Shown: one piece after another, positions 29,774-37,067 of the stretch | How positions within the stretch are numbered: the stretch's first letter is position 1 | How the letters are laid out: each line of letters begins with the position of its first letter | NCBI GenBank assembly: GCA_903837595.1 | Contig: CAILVI010000031.1 | Coordinates: forward strand, 1-37,067 | Length of the DNA stretch: 37,067 bases | Source of the DNA: an uncultured Thiodictyon sp. | GTDB taxonomy: Bacteria; Pseudomonadota; Gammaproteobacteria; Chromatiales; Chromatiaceae | Direction: 5' to 3' | Position numbers and translations under genes: made by a program | The notes under the pieces: generated by a model | The model's database searches: none | Seen by the model: only the letters and a program-made list of their open reading frames with translations | Told to the model about the DNA's origin: nothing

Positions 29774-32380
29774 TTACGCCGCTTTAGTCGATTCCAGGAA
29801 GTCCTGAGCGAAGCGCTGCAGTACGCCGCCGGCCTCGTAGATCAAGACCTCTTCGGCGGTATCCAGCCGGCAGGTCACCGGCACCTCCACACGCTCGCCA
29901 TTCTTGCGATTGATGACCAGCGTGAGTGTGGTGCGCGGCGTGCGTTCACCGACCACGTCGAAGGTCTCGGTGCCATCGATGCCCAGCGTCTTGCGGTTTA
30001 CACCCGGCTTGAACTCCAGCGGCAGCACGCCAATACCGACCAGATTGGTGCGGTGGATACGCTCAAACCCTTCGGCGGCAATGGCCTCCACACCGGCCAG
30101 ACGCACACCCTTGGCGGCCCAGTCACGCGAGGAGCCCTGACCATAGTCGGCACCGGCGATGATGATCAGTGGCTGCTTGCGCTCCATATAGGTCTCGATG
30201 GCCTCCCACATGCGGGTGACCTTGCCGTCCGGCTCGATGCGGGCGAGCGATCCCTTCTTGACCACGCCATCGACCACGGCCATCTCGTTCACCAGCTGCG
30301 GATTGGCGAAGGTGGCGCGCTGGGCGGTCAGGTGATCGCCGCGGTGGGTGGCGTATGAATTGAAGTCCTCTTCCGGCAGCCCCATCTTGGCCAGGTACTC
30401 ACCGGCGGCGCTATTCGCCATGATGGCATTGGACGGCGACAGGTGGTCGGTGGTGATGTTGTCCGGCAGGACCGCCAGCGGACGCATGCCCTTCATCGTG
30501 CGCTCGCCAGCCAGCGCGCCTTCCCAGTACGGCGGACGGCGGATGTAGGTGGACTGCGGACGCCAGTCGTACAGCGGGCTCTTGGCCTCTTCCACGATGC
30601 CCAGATCGAACATCGGGATGTAGACCTGCTTGAACTGCTCCGGCTTCACACAGGCTGCCACGATGGCATCGATCTCCTCGTCGCTCGGCCACAGGTCCTT
30701 GAGTGTAATCGGGTTGCCATTCTGGTCATGGCCCAGCACGTCCTTCTCGATATCGAAACGGATGGTACCGGCGATCGCGTAGGCGACCACCAGCGGCGGC
30801 GAGGCCAGGAAGGCCTGCTTGGCGTACGGGTGGATACGGCCGTCGAAGTTGCGGTTACCAGACAGCACGGCCGTGGTGTATAGGTCGCGGTCGATGATTT
30901 CCTGCTGGATCGTCGGGTCCAGGGCACCGGACATCCCGTTACAGGTGGTGCAGGCATAGCCGACGATGCCGAAGCCGAGTTTCTCCAGCTCGGTCAGCAG
31001 ACCGGCCTCTTCCAGATACAGCTTGGCCACCTTGGAGCCCGGGGCGAAGGAGGACTTGACCCACGGCTTGCGCACCAGACCCAGCTGATTGGCCTTGCGT
31101 GCCAGCAGTGCGGCGGCCACCACGTTGCGCGGGTTGCTGGTGTTGGTGCAACTGGTGATGGCCGCGATGATCACCGCGCCATCCGGCATCAGGCCTTGCT
31201 GCTCTTCGGCCAGCGCCTTGTCCAGATCGACAGCGATACCACGCGCGGCAAGCTCCGAGGTCGGCAAACGGCGGTGCGGGTTGGACGGACCGGCCATGTT
31301 GCGCACCACGCTCGACAGATCGAACGTCAGCACGCGCGGGTATTGCGCCGCCACCAGACTGTCGGCCCAAAGTCCAGTGGTCTTGGCGTAGTTCTCGACC
31401 AGCGCGACCTGCTCCGGCTCGCGACCGGTCAGCTTCAGATAGTCGATGGTCTGCCGGTCGATGTAGAAGATCGCCGCCGTGGCACCGTATTCCGGGCACA
31501 TGTTGGAAATGGTGGCGCGGTCACCGATGGTCAGGCTATCAGCGCCGTCACCGAAGAACTCGACATAGGCACCCACCACCCGCTCCTTGCGCAGGAACTC
31601 GGTGAGAGCCAGCACGATGTCGGTGGCGGTGATGCCCGGCTGGTGCTTGCCGGTCAGCTTCACGCCGACGATGTCGGGCAGGCGAATCATGGAGGCGCGG
31701 CCCAGCATCACGGTCTCGGCCTCCAGGCCGCCGACGCCCACCGCGATGACACCCAGTGCGTCGACATGCGGGGTATGGCTGTTGGTGCCGACGCAGGTAT
31801 CCGGGAAGGCCACACCGTCACGCACCTGGATTACCGGCGACATCTTCTCCAGGTTGATCTGGTGCATGATGCCGTTACCGGCCGGTATCACGTCGACGTT
31901 CTTGAATGCGGTCTTGGTCCAGTTGATAAAATGGAAACGGTCCTCGTTACGGCGGTCCTCAATGACGCGGTTCTTGGCGAAGGCGTCCGGATCAAAGCCC
32001 CCGCACTCCACGGCCAGCGAGTGGTCGACGATCAACTGGGTCGGCACGACCGGGTTCACCTGGGCTGGGTCACCTCCCATGTCGGCAATGGCGTCGCGCA
32101 GGCCGGCAAGGTCGACCAGCGCGGTCTGACCGAGAATGTCATGACATACCACCCGGGCCGGGAACCAGGGAAAATCCAGATCTTGCTTGCGCTCGATGAG
32201 CTGCTTGAGTGAATCGGTCAGGGTGGCCGGATCGCAGCGGCGCACCAGGTTCTCGGCCAGCACGCGCGAAGTATAAGGCAGCTTGGCATAGGCACCCGGC
32301 GTGATCGCATCGACTGCCGAGCGCGCGTCGAAATAACTGAGGTCGGTGCCAGGTAGCTGCTTACGGTTTATGCTATTCAT
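29774..32380 (-). CDS. acnD: Fe/S-dependent 2-methylcitrate dehydratase AcnD
   Basis: An 868-residue aconitase-family enzyme; AcnD proteins are about this length. It dehydrates 2-methylcitrate to 2-methylaconitate in propionate breakdown, working with PrpF. The cubane ligands are visible as ITSCTNTSNP and YACTTCNGMSG. Other family segments are FPDTCVGTNSHTPHVD, the swivel-domain GADYGQGSSRDWAAKG, and NLVGIGVLPLEF near the C-terminus. The pairing with prpF identifies it as AcnD rather than the citrate enzyme AcnA, though the two are close. The start is ATG at 32380; the ribosome-binding site is poor. prpB and prpC are not in this window. Confidence 0.92.
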   Translation of the reverse strand: MNSINRKQLPGTDLSYFDARSAVDAITPGAYAKLPYTSRVLAENLVRRCDPATLTDSLKQLIERKQDLDFPWFPARVVCHDILGQTALVDLAGLRDAIADMGGDPAQVNPVVPTQLIVDHSLAVECGGFDPDAFAKNRVIEDRRNEDRFHFINWTKTAFKNVDVIPAGNGIMHQINLEKMSPVIQVRDGVAFPDTCVGTNSHTPHVDALGVIAVGVGGLEAETVMLGRASMIRLPDIVGVKLTGKHQPGITATDIVLALTEFLRKERVVGAYVEFFGDGADSLTIGDRATISNMCPEYGATAAIFYIDRQTIDYLKLTGREPEQVALVENYAKTTGLWADSLVAAQYPRVLTFDLSSVVRNMAGPSNPHRRLPTSELAARGIAVDLDKALAEEQQGLMPDGAVIIAAITSCTNTSNPRNVVAAALLARKANQLGLVRKPWVKSSFAPGSKVAKLYLEEAGLLTELEKLGFGIVGYACTTCNGMSGALDPTIQQEIIDRDLYTTAVLSGNRNFDGRIHPYAKQAFLASPPLVVAYAIAGTIRFDIEKDVLGHDQNGNPITLKDLWPSDEEIDAIVAACVKPEQFKQVYIPMFDLGIVEEAKSPLYDWRPQSTYIRRPPYWEGALAGERTMKGMRPLAVLPDNITTDHLSPSNAIMANSAAGEYLAKMGLPEEDFNSYATHRGDHLTAQRATFANPQLVNEMAVVDGVVKKGSLARIEPDGKVTRMWEAIETYMERKQPLIIIAGADYGQGSSRDWAAKGVRLAGVEAIAAEGFERIHRTNLVGIGVLPLEFKPGVNRKTLGIDGTETFDVVGERTPRTTLTLVINRKNGERVEVPVTCRLDTAEEVLIYEAGGVLQRFAQDFLESTKAA

Positions 32381-33246
32381 GAGAAGTACAGTTTTCCAAA
32401 GTTGGGGGCGTCGCGTTTGACGGTCAGAAGGGGTTGCGTGCAGTTTCAGTGCGCGACGCGGGCCGCGTGCTGGTACGGAATTTTGAATTCATCGCGAGCG
32501 CCACGGTGAGTTGCGCGCGGTCGAGTGTTGCGGGTTGAAGTCCCGACCCCAGACAGTCACGGGGTGGGCATCGTCATACCGTCGGTCGCCGGGGCTGCGA
32601 GGGCTTGGCTGCATTGTATCAGCGACACCCCGCAGGGCTTGGCAATGGTAAGGATAGGAAATTCACCCACCTGAGACCAGATAAACACTCGATCTTAGCC
32701 GCCCCCAGGGCGCCCGGCAAGGGCCACTGGCACGGCAAATCAGCCCACGCAGCGTGCGGCGCGAGTGCCGCCTGCTGCCCTGCCCCAGCACACCCCTATG
32801 GCCCCAGTCTCAGGCATGGATTTTTGGCATCGATAAACGCAACGCATCTCCAGAACGCGGCATCAGCCGAGATTTCGAACTGCTCCCGCGGCCGCGTTGG
32901 CGTCGCCGGGCCGCTCACACCCTGCTTCCGGGTGGCCAATCCTGCCCGCCCTCAATCACCGCCAGAGCCAATCCCAGGGGGCACTCCCCGAATGCTCACT
33001 TTCCTCAAGCGGAGCCTTGGCATGCCCCGTCAGCCGCAGCGGGACCAGGTATTCACCTCGTCCCAAATGCCTTACATCGCCCGGTCGCAGCCGCGACCCG
33101 GCGGAACCAGGAAACCTGTTCCGGACGGGGACAATGCCCCGTCCGACAGTCGAGCGGAACTTCCCTGTCTGCGCCCCGGGTAGCACGGTCTTCCGAGCGC
33201 CACGGGGTATCTGTCGAGCTATCCTTACCCCCCGCCTGCGCCAGCG
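32381..33246. other. gene-poor interval between acnD and the HdeA-like gene
   Basis: An 866-bp region. Open frames on the plus strand (to 192 residues) give low-complexity Arg/Pro/Ser-rich peptides without family resemblance and overlap each other in two frames, so I do not call them genes. Visible structures are a 9-bp hairpin at 33122-33145 and a GGTCGC/GCGACC dyad at 33083-33098. The part nearest acnD must carry its promoter, but I find no convincing one. It may be eroded sequence or an undescribed repeat. Confidence 0.5.
33122..33145. repeat. 9-bp perfect hairpin
   Basis: CGGACGGGG (33122-33130), loop ACAATG, CCCCGTCCG (33137-33145). No T-run on either side, so a terminator is not certain; it could be part of a dispersed repeat. 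Confidence 0.6.
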
Positions 33247-33537
33247 CTACTCCTCGGGCATGGCCTCAATGGCGTCCATGATCGTCTTCTTGGGATGCTT
33301 ACCGCAGAACTCACCCATGTGGGTGCCGAGTTTTTCCATCCACTTATCACTGACTTTGGTGTTCTTGCTTTCGGCGCTCATGTAGCCGTCAATCCAGAAG
33401 ATCATCATGGTGATCGTTTCCTTGTCCTGAAGGAACTCATCACAGGTCATCTTGGCGATGTCAAAGTCTTTCGCCATGGCGGCGAGCGGGGCACAGAAGA
33501 GGGCGGCGGCGGCCATCAGGACCAAGGGCTTTTTCAT
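33247..33537 (-). CDS. HdeA/HdeB-like periplasmic protein
   Basis: A 96-residue protein. A signal peptide (MKKPLVLMAAAALFCAPLAAMA, cleavage probably after residue 22) is followed by a mature part with the HdeA/HdeB pattern: MTCDEFLQ, then DKETITMMIFWIDGYMS and a second Cys in GEFCGKHPKKTIMDAIE. The two Cys should form one disulphide. In enteric bacteria these are acid-activated periplasmic chaperones; in other bacteria the role is less clear. The start is ATG at 33537 with a moderate AAAGAGAAA upstream. It runs divergently from ppk1 across a 520-bp gap. Confidence 0.8.
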   Translation of the reverse strand: MKKPLVLMAAAALFCAPLAAMAKDFDIAKMTCDEFLQDKETITMMIFWIDGYMSAESKNTKVSDKWMEKLGTHMGEFCGKHPKKTIMDAIEAMPEE

Positions 33538-34059
33538 GGTTCGTTTTCTCTTTCTCTGTCGTGTGGTTTGCAGTGCTGCTTAGTATTGGCGAGCGGCAGC
33601 CGAGTACTTGGTTTCCGACATATCAGCCGTCCACACACGGATCTGCGCCGGGGGCGCAGGCTGCCGCTCCAGGCATTAGGTGGCGTTGCCGGTGAACCGG
33701 CACAAGGGCAAGAATCAAAACAAGTGTTGAATCACGTCGTCGCGCGGGCGGCCAAGTTTGCCATCCGCGACGCGCCCTCGCCTCGGCGTTGCGTCAGATC
33801 CGTTGGACGCTCAACCCCGACCGCCTGAGCAACCGGACCAACTGCAGAGTCAGGCGCCGTGCGTCCCGCACGGCCCCCTGCGCGGGCGCGTGCATCGTTT
33901 CGACGCCGTAATCGCCGCGTTCCCGCTGCGCCTAACCCGTTGTGTTACCCCGCGGGCGTAACCAAATGGTCACAATTCGACCATCCTGCGCCCCCCGGGC
34001 GTTGCTAGAATGTGGCGGTTACTCGCCTAAGTTCACCCATCGCGACAGGGAACTCTACC
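33538..34059. other. divergent intergenic region between HdeA-like gene and ppk1
   Basis: A 522-bp gap with no convincing gene. It contains a GC hairpin at 33643-33659 (CTGCGCC, loop GGG, GGCGCAG), a 7-bp hairpin at 33687-33702 (TGCCGGT/ACCGGCA), a GTTAC/GTAAC dyad at 33944-33962 and an ATGGTC/GACCAT dyad at 33966-33984. A -10-like TAGAAT lies at 34006-34011, 48 bp before the ppk1 start. The dyads just upstream of that -10 look like a regulator site for ppk1. Transcription of both flanking genes should start here. Confidence 0.5.
33944..34011 (+). promoter_or_regulatory. candidate ppk1 promoter with two upstream dyads
   Basis: A GTTAC-N9-GTAAC palindrome (33944-33962) is followed by ATGGTC-N7-GACCAT (33966-33984). 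TAGAAT at 34006-34011 could be the -10; no good -35 is present, as expected for an activator-dependent promoter. The second dyad vaguely resembles a Pho box, but the distance to the -10 does not fit. Confidence 0.35.
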
Positions 34060-36285
34060 ATGACCGCCAGCACGCTCCAGCCTATCCTCGACGATGAAGA
34101 CGACGCGGACCTCGACCGTCCACCCCCGCTGGCGAGCGCCGCGGACGAGGTGCGGCTGGACGACCCAGCGCTCTTTCTGAACCGGGAGTTGACTTGGCTC
34201 GCCTTCAACGCGCGGGTGCTGCACGAGGCGGAGGACCTGCGCAACCCACTCCTGGAGCGGGTCAAGTTCCTGGCGATCGTCAGCAATAATCTCGATGAGT
34301 TTTTCATGAAGCGCATCGGCGGGCTGAAGCAGCAGATCGGTGCCAATGTGCACACACCGAGCGTAGATGGGCGGAGCCCCACCGAGCAGCTCAAGATCTG
34401 CCTGGCGCGCGTGCGGGAACTGCATGTCGAGCAAAAGCGCATCTTCGATCAGTTGGTGGCACCGCTGGCGGAGCGCGGCATCCGCGTGGTAAGGATGGCA
34501 GAGCTGCCTGGTGACGCCCAGGCCCGCCTGCGCTTGTACTTCCGCGACAACATCTTCCCGATGCTGACCCCGCTGGCCATGGACCCGGCCCACCCCTTCC
34601 CCTTTATCTCCAACCTGGCGCTGAACCTGCTGGTGACCCTGCGATATCCCGGCGGGAACGAGTCCTACATGGCGCGGGTCAAGGTGCCGGTGAGCCGGGA
34701 TGTCTCCAAGCGGCTGATCCCGCTGGACGGCACCACCACCTTCGTGACCCTGGAGGATCTCATCTGCGCCAACCTGGACATGCTCTTCCCGGGCATGGAG
34801 ATCGACTCCGCTGAGTTGTTCCGGGTCACCCGCAACGCCGTCGTCGAGCCAAATGTGGAGGCCGCCAATGACCTCTTGGAACTGATCGAGACCGAACTGC
34901 GGGAGCGGCACTTCGCCCCCATCGTGCGGCTCGAGGTCCAAGAAGGCACTGACCCGGTCCACCGCGGCATGCTGGCGGCGGAACTGGGGCTCAACGAGGA
35001 ACTGGACGTGGTGGAGGTGAAGGGGGCGATGCAGTTGCGCGACCTCTTCGAGATCGCAGCGCTCGACTTCCCGGACCTCAAAGACCCGCCCCATCGGCCC
35101 GTGGATCACCCGCTGCTGGCCAATGACCGGCGCAATATCTTCCACATCATCCGTGAGAACGGGCCGCTGCTGCTCCAGCACCCCTATCAGCCCTTCAGCA
35201 CCACGGTGGAGCGCTTCCTGCGCACCGCCGCTGAGGACCCCAAGGTGCTGGCGATCAAGATGACCCTCTATCGCACCTCCGCCGGGGCCATTCTGGACTC
35301 GCTGATCGAGGCCGCCCGCAATGGCAAGCAGGTGGCGGTGCTGGTGGAGTTGCAGGCACGTTTCGACGAGGCCGCCAATATCGGCTGGGCGCGGCGGTTG
35401 GAGGCCGAGGGCATCCATGTCAATTATGGCGTGCTGGGCCTCAAGACCCACAGCAAGCTCATCTTCATCGTCCGCCGGGATTACTCGCAACTGCGCCGCT
35501 ATTACCACATCGGCACCGGCAACTATCACCCCGGTACCGCCAAGCTCTATACCGATCTCGGGATGCTGGGTTGCGACGAGGGCATCGGCCAGGACCTGAC
35601 CGAGCTCTTCAATTATCTGACCGGCTATTCGCCGCCCCCGTCTTACCGCAAGATCCTGGCCGCCCCCTATAATCTCAAGCGCGGACTGATCGACAAGATC
35701 AATCGCGAGATCGAGCACCAGCGGCGCGACGGCTCCGGCCTGATCCAGATGAAGATGAATGCCCTGGAGGATATCGACATCACCCGCGCACTCTATCGGG
35801 CGACCCGCGCCGGGGTACGGGTGGATCTCATCGTGCGCGATACCTGCCGCTTGCGCCCCGGATTGGCCGGGATCAGCGAGAGTGCCCGGGTCATCAGCAT
35901 CGTCGGGCGCTTCCTGGAGCACGGACGCATCATCTATTTCCGCAACGGCGGCGATGAGGAGTATTTCATCGGTTCCGCGGACATGATGGGCCGCAATCTG
36001 GACAGCCGCGTCGAGGTCCACGCACCCGTGGAAAACAAGGAATTGCGTCAGGAGCTACGGCTGATCCTGGACGTGCAGTTCGCGGACCAGCGCTCGGCCT
36101 GGGACCTGGACGCCAGCGGCAATTACACGCAGCGGGTGCCGACCGACGATAAGGTCAAGGGCGCCCAAGAGACCCTGATGGCAGTCGCCGAGAAACGGCT
36201 GGCCGCCGCCGGAAAACACAAAGAGAAGAAGATGCGCTCGCGCCTGCTGAGCCACTTCCAGTGGCGGTTGCGCGGGAAGGATTAG
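34060..36285 (+). CDS. ppk1: polyphosphate kinase 1
   Basis: A 741-residue enzyme that makes polyphosphate from ATP through a phosphohistidine. The N domain contains ELTWLAFNARVLHEAED and SNNLDEFFMKRIGGLKQQ, and the C-terminal catalytic half has LQHPYQPFSTTVERFL, IKMTLYRT and GLKTHSKLIFI with the active His. RYYHIGTGNYHPGTAKLYTD, DTCRLRPG and FIGSADMMGRNLDSRVE follow, all PPK1 hallmarks, and the length is normal. The frame extends 16 codons further upstream, but I choose the ATG at 34060 because AGGGA lies about 9 bases before it. The Slp-like gene starts 25 bases after its stop, so they may be co-transcribed. The enzyme acts at the cytoplasmic membrane face. Confidence 0.96.
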   Translation: MTASTLQPILDDEDDADLDRPPPLASAADEVRLDDPALFLNRELTWLAFNARVLHEAEDLRNPLLERVKFLAIVSNNLDEFFMKRIGGLKQQIGANVHTPSVDGRSPTEQLKICLARVRELHVEQKRIFDQLVAPLAERGIRVVRMAELPGDAQARLRLYFRDNIFPMLTPLAMDPAHPFPFISNLALNLLVTLRYPGGNESYMARVKVPVSRDVSKRLIPLDGTTTFVTLEDLICANLDMLFPGMEIDSAELFRVTRNAVVEPNVEAANDLLELIETELRERHFAPIVRLEVQEGTDPVHRGMLAAELGLNEELDVVEVKGAMQLRDLFEIAALDFPDLKDPPHRPVDHPLLANDRRNIFHIIRENGPLLLQHPYQPFSTTVERFLRTAAEDPKVLAIKMTLYRTSAGAILDSLIEAARNGKQVAVLVELQARFDEAANIGWARRLEAEGIHVNYGVLGLKTHSKLIFIVRRDYSQLRRYYHIGTGNYHPGTAKLYTDLGMLGCDEGIGQDLTELFNYLTGYSPPPSYRKILAAPYNLKRGLIDKINREIEHQRRDGSGLIQMKMNALEDIDITRALYRATRAGVRVDLIVRDTCRLRPGLAGISESARVISIVGRFLEHGRIIYFRNGGDEEYFIGSADMMGRNLDSRVEVHAPVENKELRQELRLILDVQFADQRSAWDLDASGNYTQRVPTDDKVKGAQETLMAVAEKRLAAAGKHKEKKMRSRLLSHFQWRLRGKD

Positions 36286-36310
36286 GGAGGTTTTACCTGA
36301 GGGTACCGTT

Positions 36311-36904
36311 ATGACATCGCGCGTCTGGTCCCGCGGTCGCACACCCACGCTGGTGCTGCTCATCGCCTTGGGTGGCTGCGCCTCACCCATCCCGAAGGCC
36401 ATCCGGACCGCCCCAGTCACAGCGGTGACAGTGGCCCAGGTACAGCAGGAGCCGGCCCGCTATCCGGATCAGCGGGTCCGCTGGGGCGGGACCATCATCG
36501 CCGTCAACAACCTGGCGGACGTGACCGAGATCGAGGTGTTGAGCCGCCCCCTGGACAGCGACGGTGAACCGCATAGCGGGGAGCCAGGTACGGGACGCTT
36601 CATCGCCCGGGTGACCGGCTTCCTCGACCCGGCCGAGTATCAGAAGGAGCGGGCGCTGACGGTGGTCGGGACCCTCGCCGGGGTACAGACCCGACCGGTG
36701 GGCGACTACCGCTATGCCTACCCGCTGCTGCGGGTCGAGAGCCGGTATTTGTGGCCCAAGGCAGCACCGCCGGTGACCTATGCCCCCTATGGCTATCCGG
36801 GCTGGTACGGCCCTTGGGGTCCGTGGGGTCCCTATGGTCTGGGCTATGACCCCTGGTTCGCGCCCTATGGCCCCTACCGCGGACGGGGGCACTGGCGCCA
36901 TTGA
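36311..36904 (+). CDS. Slp-family outer-membrane lipoprotein
   Basis: A 197-residue protein. An N-terminal signal ends in the lipobox LGGC (Cys at residue 23), giving a lipid-anchored mature protein. The Slp fold follows: VTVAQVQQEPARYPDQRVRWGG, IEVLSRPLDSDGEP, GRFIARVTGFLDPAEYQKERALTVVG and YAYPLLRVESRYLWP. This is the starvation-inducible Slp family (about 180-200 residues). After residue 155 an unusual Tyr/Gly/Pro/Trp-rich tail appears (YGYPGWYGPWGPWGPYG and more), then RGRGHWRH. The start is ATG at 36311, 25 bases after ppk1. Family function is unclear; envelope stress is usually assumed. Confidence 0.88.
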   Translation: MTSRVWSRGRTPTLVLLIALGGCASPIPKAIRTAPVTAVTVAQVQQEPARYPDQRVRWGGTIIAVNNLADVTEIEVLSRPLDSDGEPHSGEPGTGRFIARVTGFLDPAEYQKERALTVVGTLAGVQTRPVGDYRYAYPLLRVESRYLWPKAAPPVTYAPYGYPGWYGPWGPWGPYGLGYDPWFAPYGPYRGRGHWRH

Positions 36905-36971
36905 CGCTAAGGCTTCGTCAGCAAGTGTTAAGGCGATTACCGTGAAAGTCGCGCCGGGAGCGCGCTCCACT

Positions 36972-37008
36972 TTCCCCTCCCCTATTGGGGGAGGGCCGGG
37001 GAGGGGAA
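36972..37008. repeat. GC-rich palindrome of the DUF559-cassette type
   Basis: TTCCCCTCCCC (36972-36982) pairs perfectly with GGGGAGGGGAA (36998-37008) around a 15-base loop. It is similar in composition to the repeats flanking the DUF559 gene. It could terminate the ppk1-slp unit, though no T-run is seen. Confidence 0.75.
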
Positions 37009-37064
37009 CGGCCAAGGCGCCCGCCACTTTCATCTTGCGGGGTGGCGCGGGCGCCATGGCCGTT
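37007..37064. repeat. long imperfect palindrome at the window end
   Basis: The left arm 37007-37024 and right arm 37047-37064 are 18 bases each with 17 pairing (AACGGCCAAGGCGCCCGC against GCGGGCGCCATGGCCGTT), loop 22 bases. It adjoins the palindrome at 36972-37008, making a nested structure. No coding potential is recognised. Confidence 0.75.
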
Positions 37065-37067
37065 ACC

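Noticed and set aside
32605-33281. Two overlapping plus-strand open frames of 192 and 175 residues
   Set aside because: No family resemblance, low complexity, overlapping in different frames and no ribosome-binding site. Treated as non-coding.
33967-33984. Pho-box-like sequence before ppk1
   Set aside because: It has the 7-4-7 layout but several mismatches, and it lies about 21 bp from the -10 rather than the usual 10-11. Kept only as a dyad.
34033-36021. Minus-strand open frame of 662 residues
   Set aside because: It is antisense to ppk1, which has all family motifs. The predicted peptide has no recognisable domain.

Overview
The window is high-GC DNA, apparently from a gammaproteobacterium. 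A purple sulfur bacterium of the Chromatiaceae is my best guess, based on general gene style (AcnD/PrpF pair, PPK1 followed by an Slp lipoprotein, many GC-rich palindromes). No photosynthesis or rRNA gene is present to confirm this. The window has two parts: about half of a transposable (Mu-type) prophage (1-18390) and chromosomal DNA (18391-37067).

Prophage. Two blocks diverge from a control region at 6325-6402. Leftward, on the minus strand, lie the XRE-type repressor, a membrane-protein gene of unknown role and then the late operon: Mu gp25-like membrane protein, gp26-like winged-helix protein, small terminase candidate, large terminase, HExxE protein, portal, and a zinc-ribbon gene cut by the window edge. 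Rightward, on the plus strand, lies a tightly overlapped early operon of about 24 genes. It starts with a Ner/Cro-like regulator, a DUF3102-like protein and Rha, passes through many small unknown proteins, Gam, HU and RdgC, and ends with a second DUF3102-like protein, a MuA-like DDE transposase, a MuB-like ATPase, GemA and an excisionase-like protein. The transposition genes sit at the prophage edge and are transcribed away from the structural genes. As I recall the literature, this resembles BcepMu rather than Mu itself. The right end of the element can be read to the base: a 22-bp-period array of CGAAA-type transposase sites ends in 5'-CA at 18390.

Host junction. At 18391 the sequence passes without a gap into the minus-strand gene mcrC, cut just after its PD-(D/E)xK nuclease core. 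The phage has therefore landed in, and very probably inactivated, an McrBC-type restriction (phage-defence) locus. The intact mcrB motor gene follows directly.

Chromosome. All genes from mcrC to the HdeA-like gene lie on the minus strand: mcrC/mcrB; a two-TM potassium channel with two RCK modules; a 1667-residue pseudokinase-ATPase-GAF-GGDEF regulator that overlaps the channel gene by 4 bases; prpF; a DUF559 nuclease-like gene bracketed by inverted GC-rich repeats; acnD; a gene-poor stretch of about 870 bp; and a small periplasmic HdeA/HdeB-like protein. Polyphosphate kinase (ppk1) and an Slp-type lipoprotein then run on the plus strand. PrpF and AcnD belong to the methylcitrate pathway of propionate breakdown, but prpB and prpC are not here.

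Most notable: the mcrC insertion with a readable phage terminus; two tandem hairpins with a compensatory base-pair change in the late-control region; a three-site operator over divergent promoters; REP palindromes read in frame inside two phage genes; the duplicated DUF3102-like domain; the pseudokinase-cyclase/potassium-channel gene pair; and the DUF559 repeat cassette that splits acnD from prpF.
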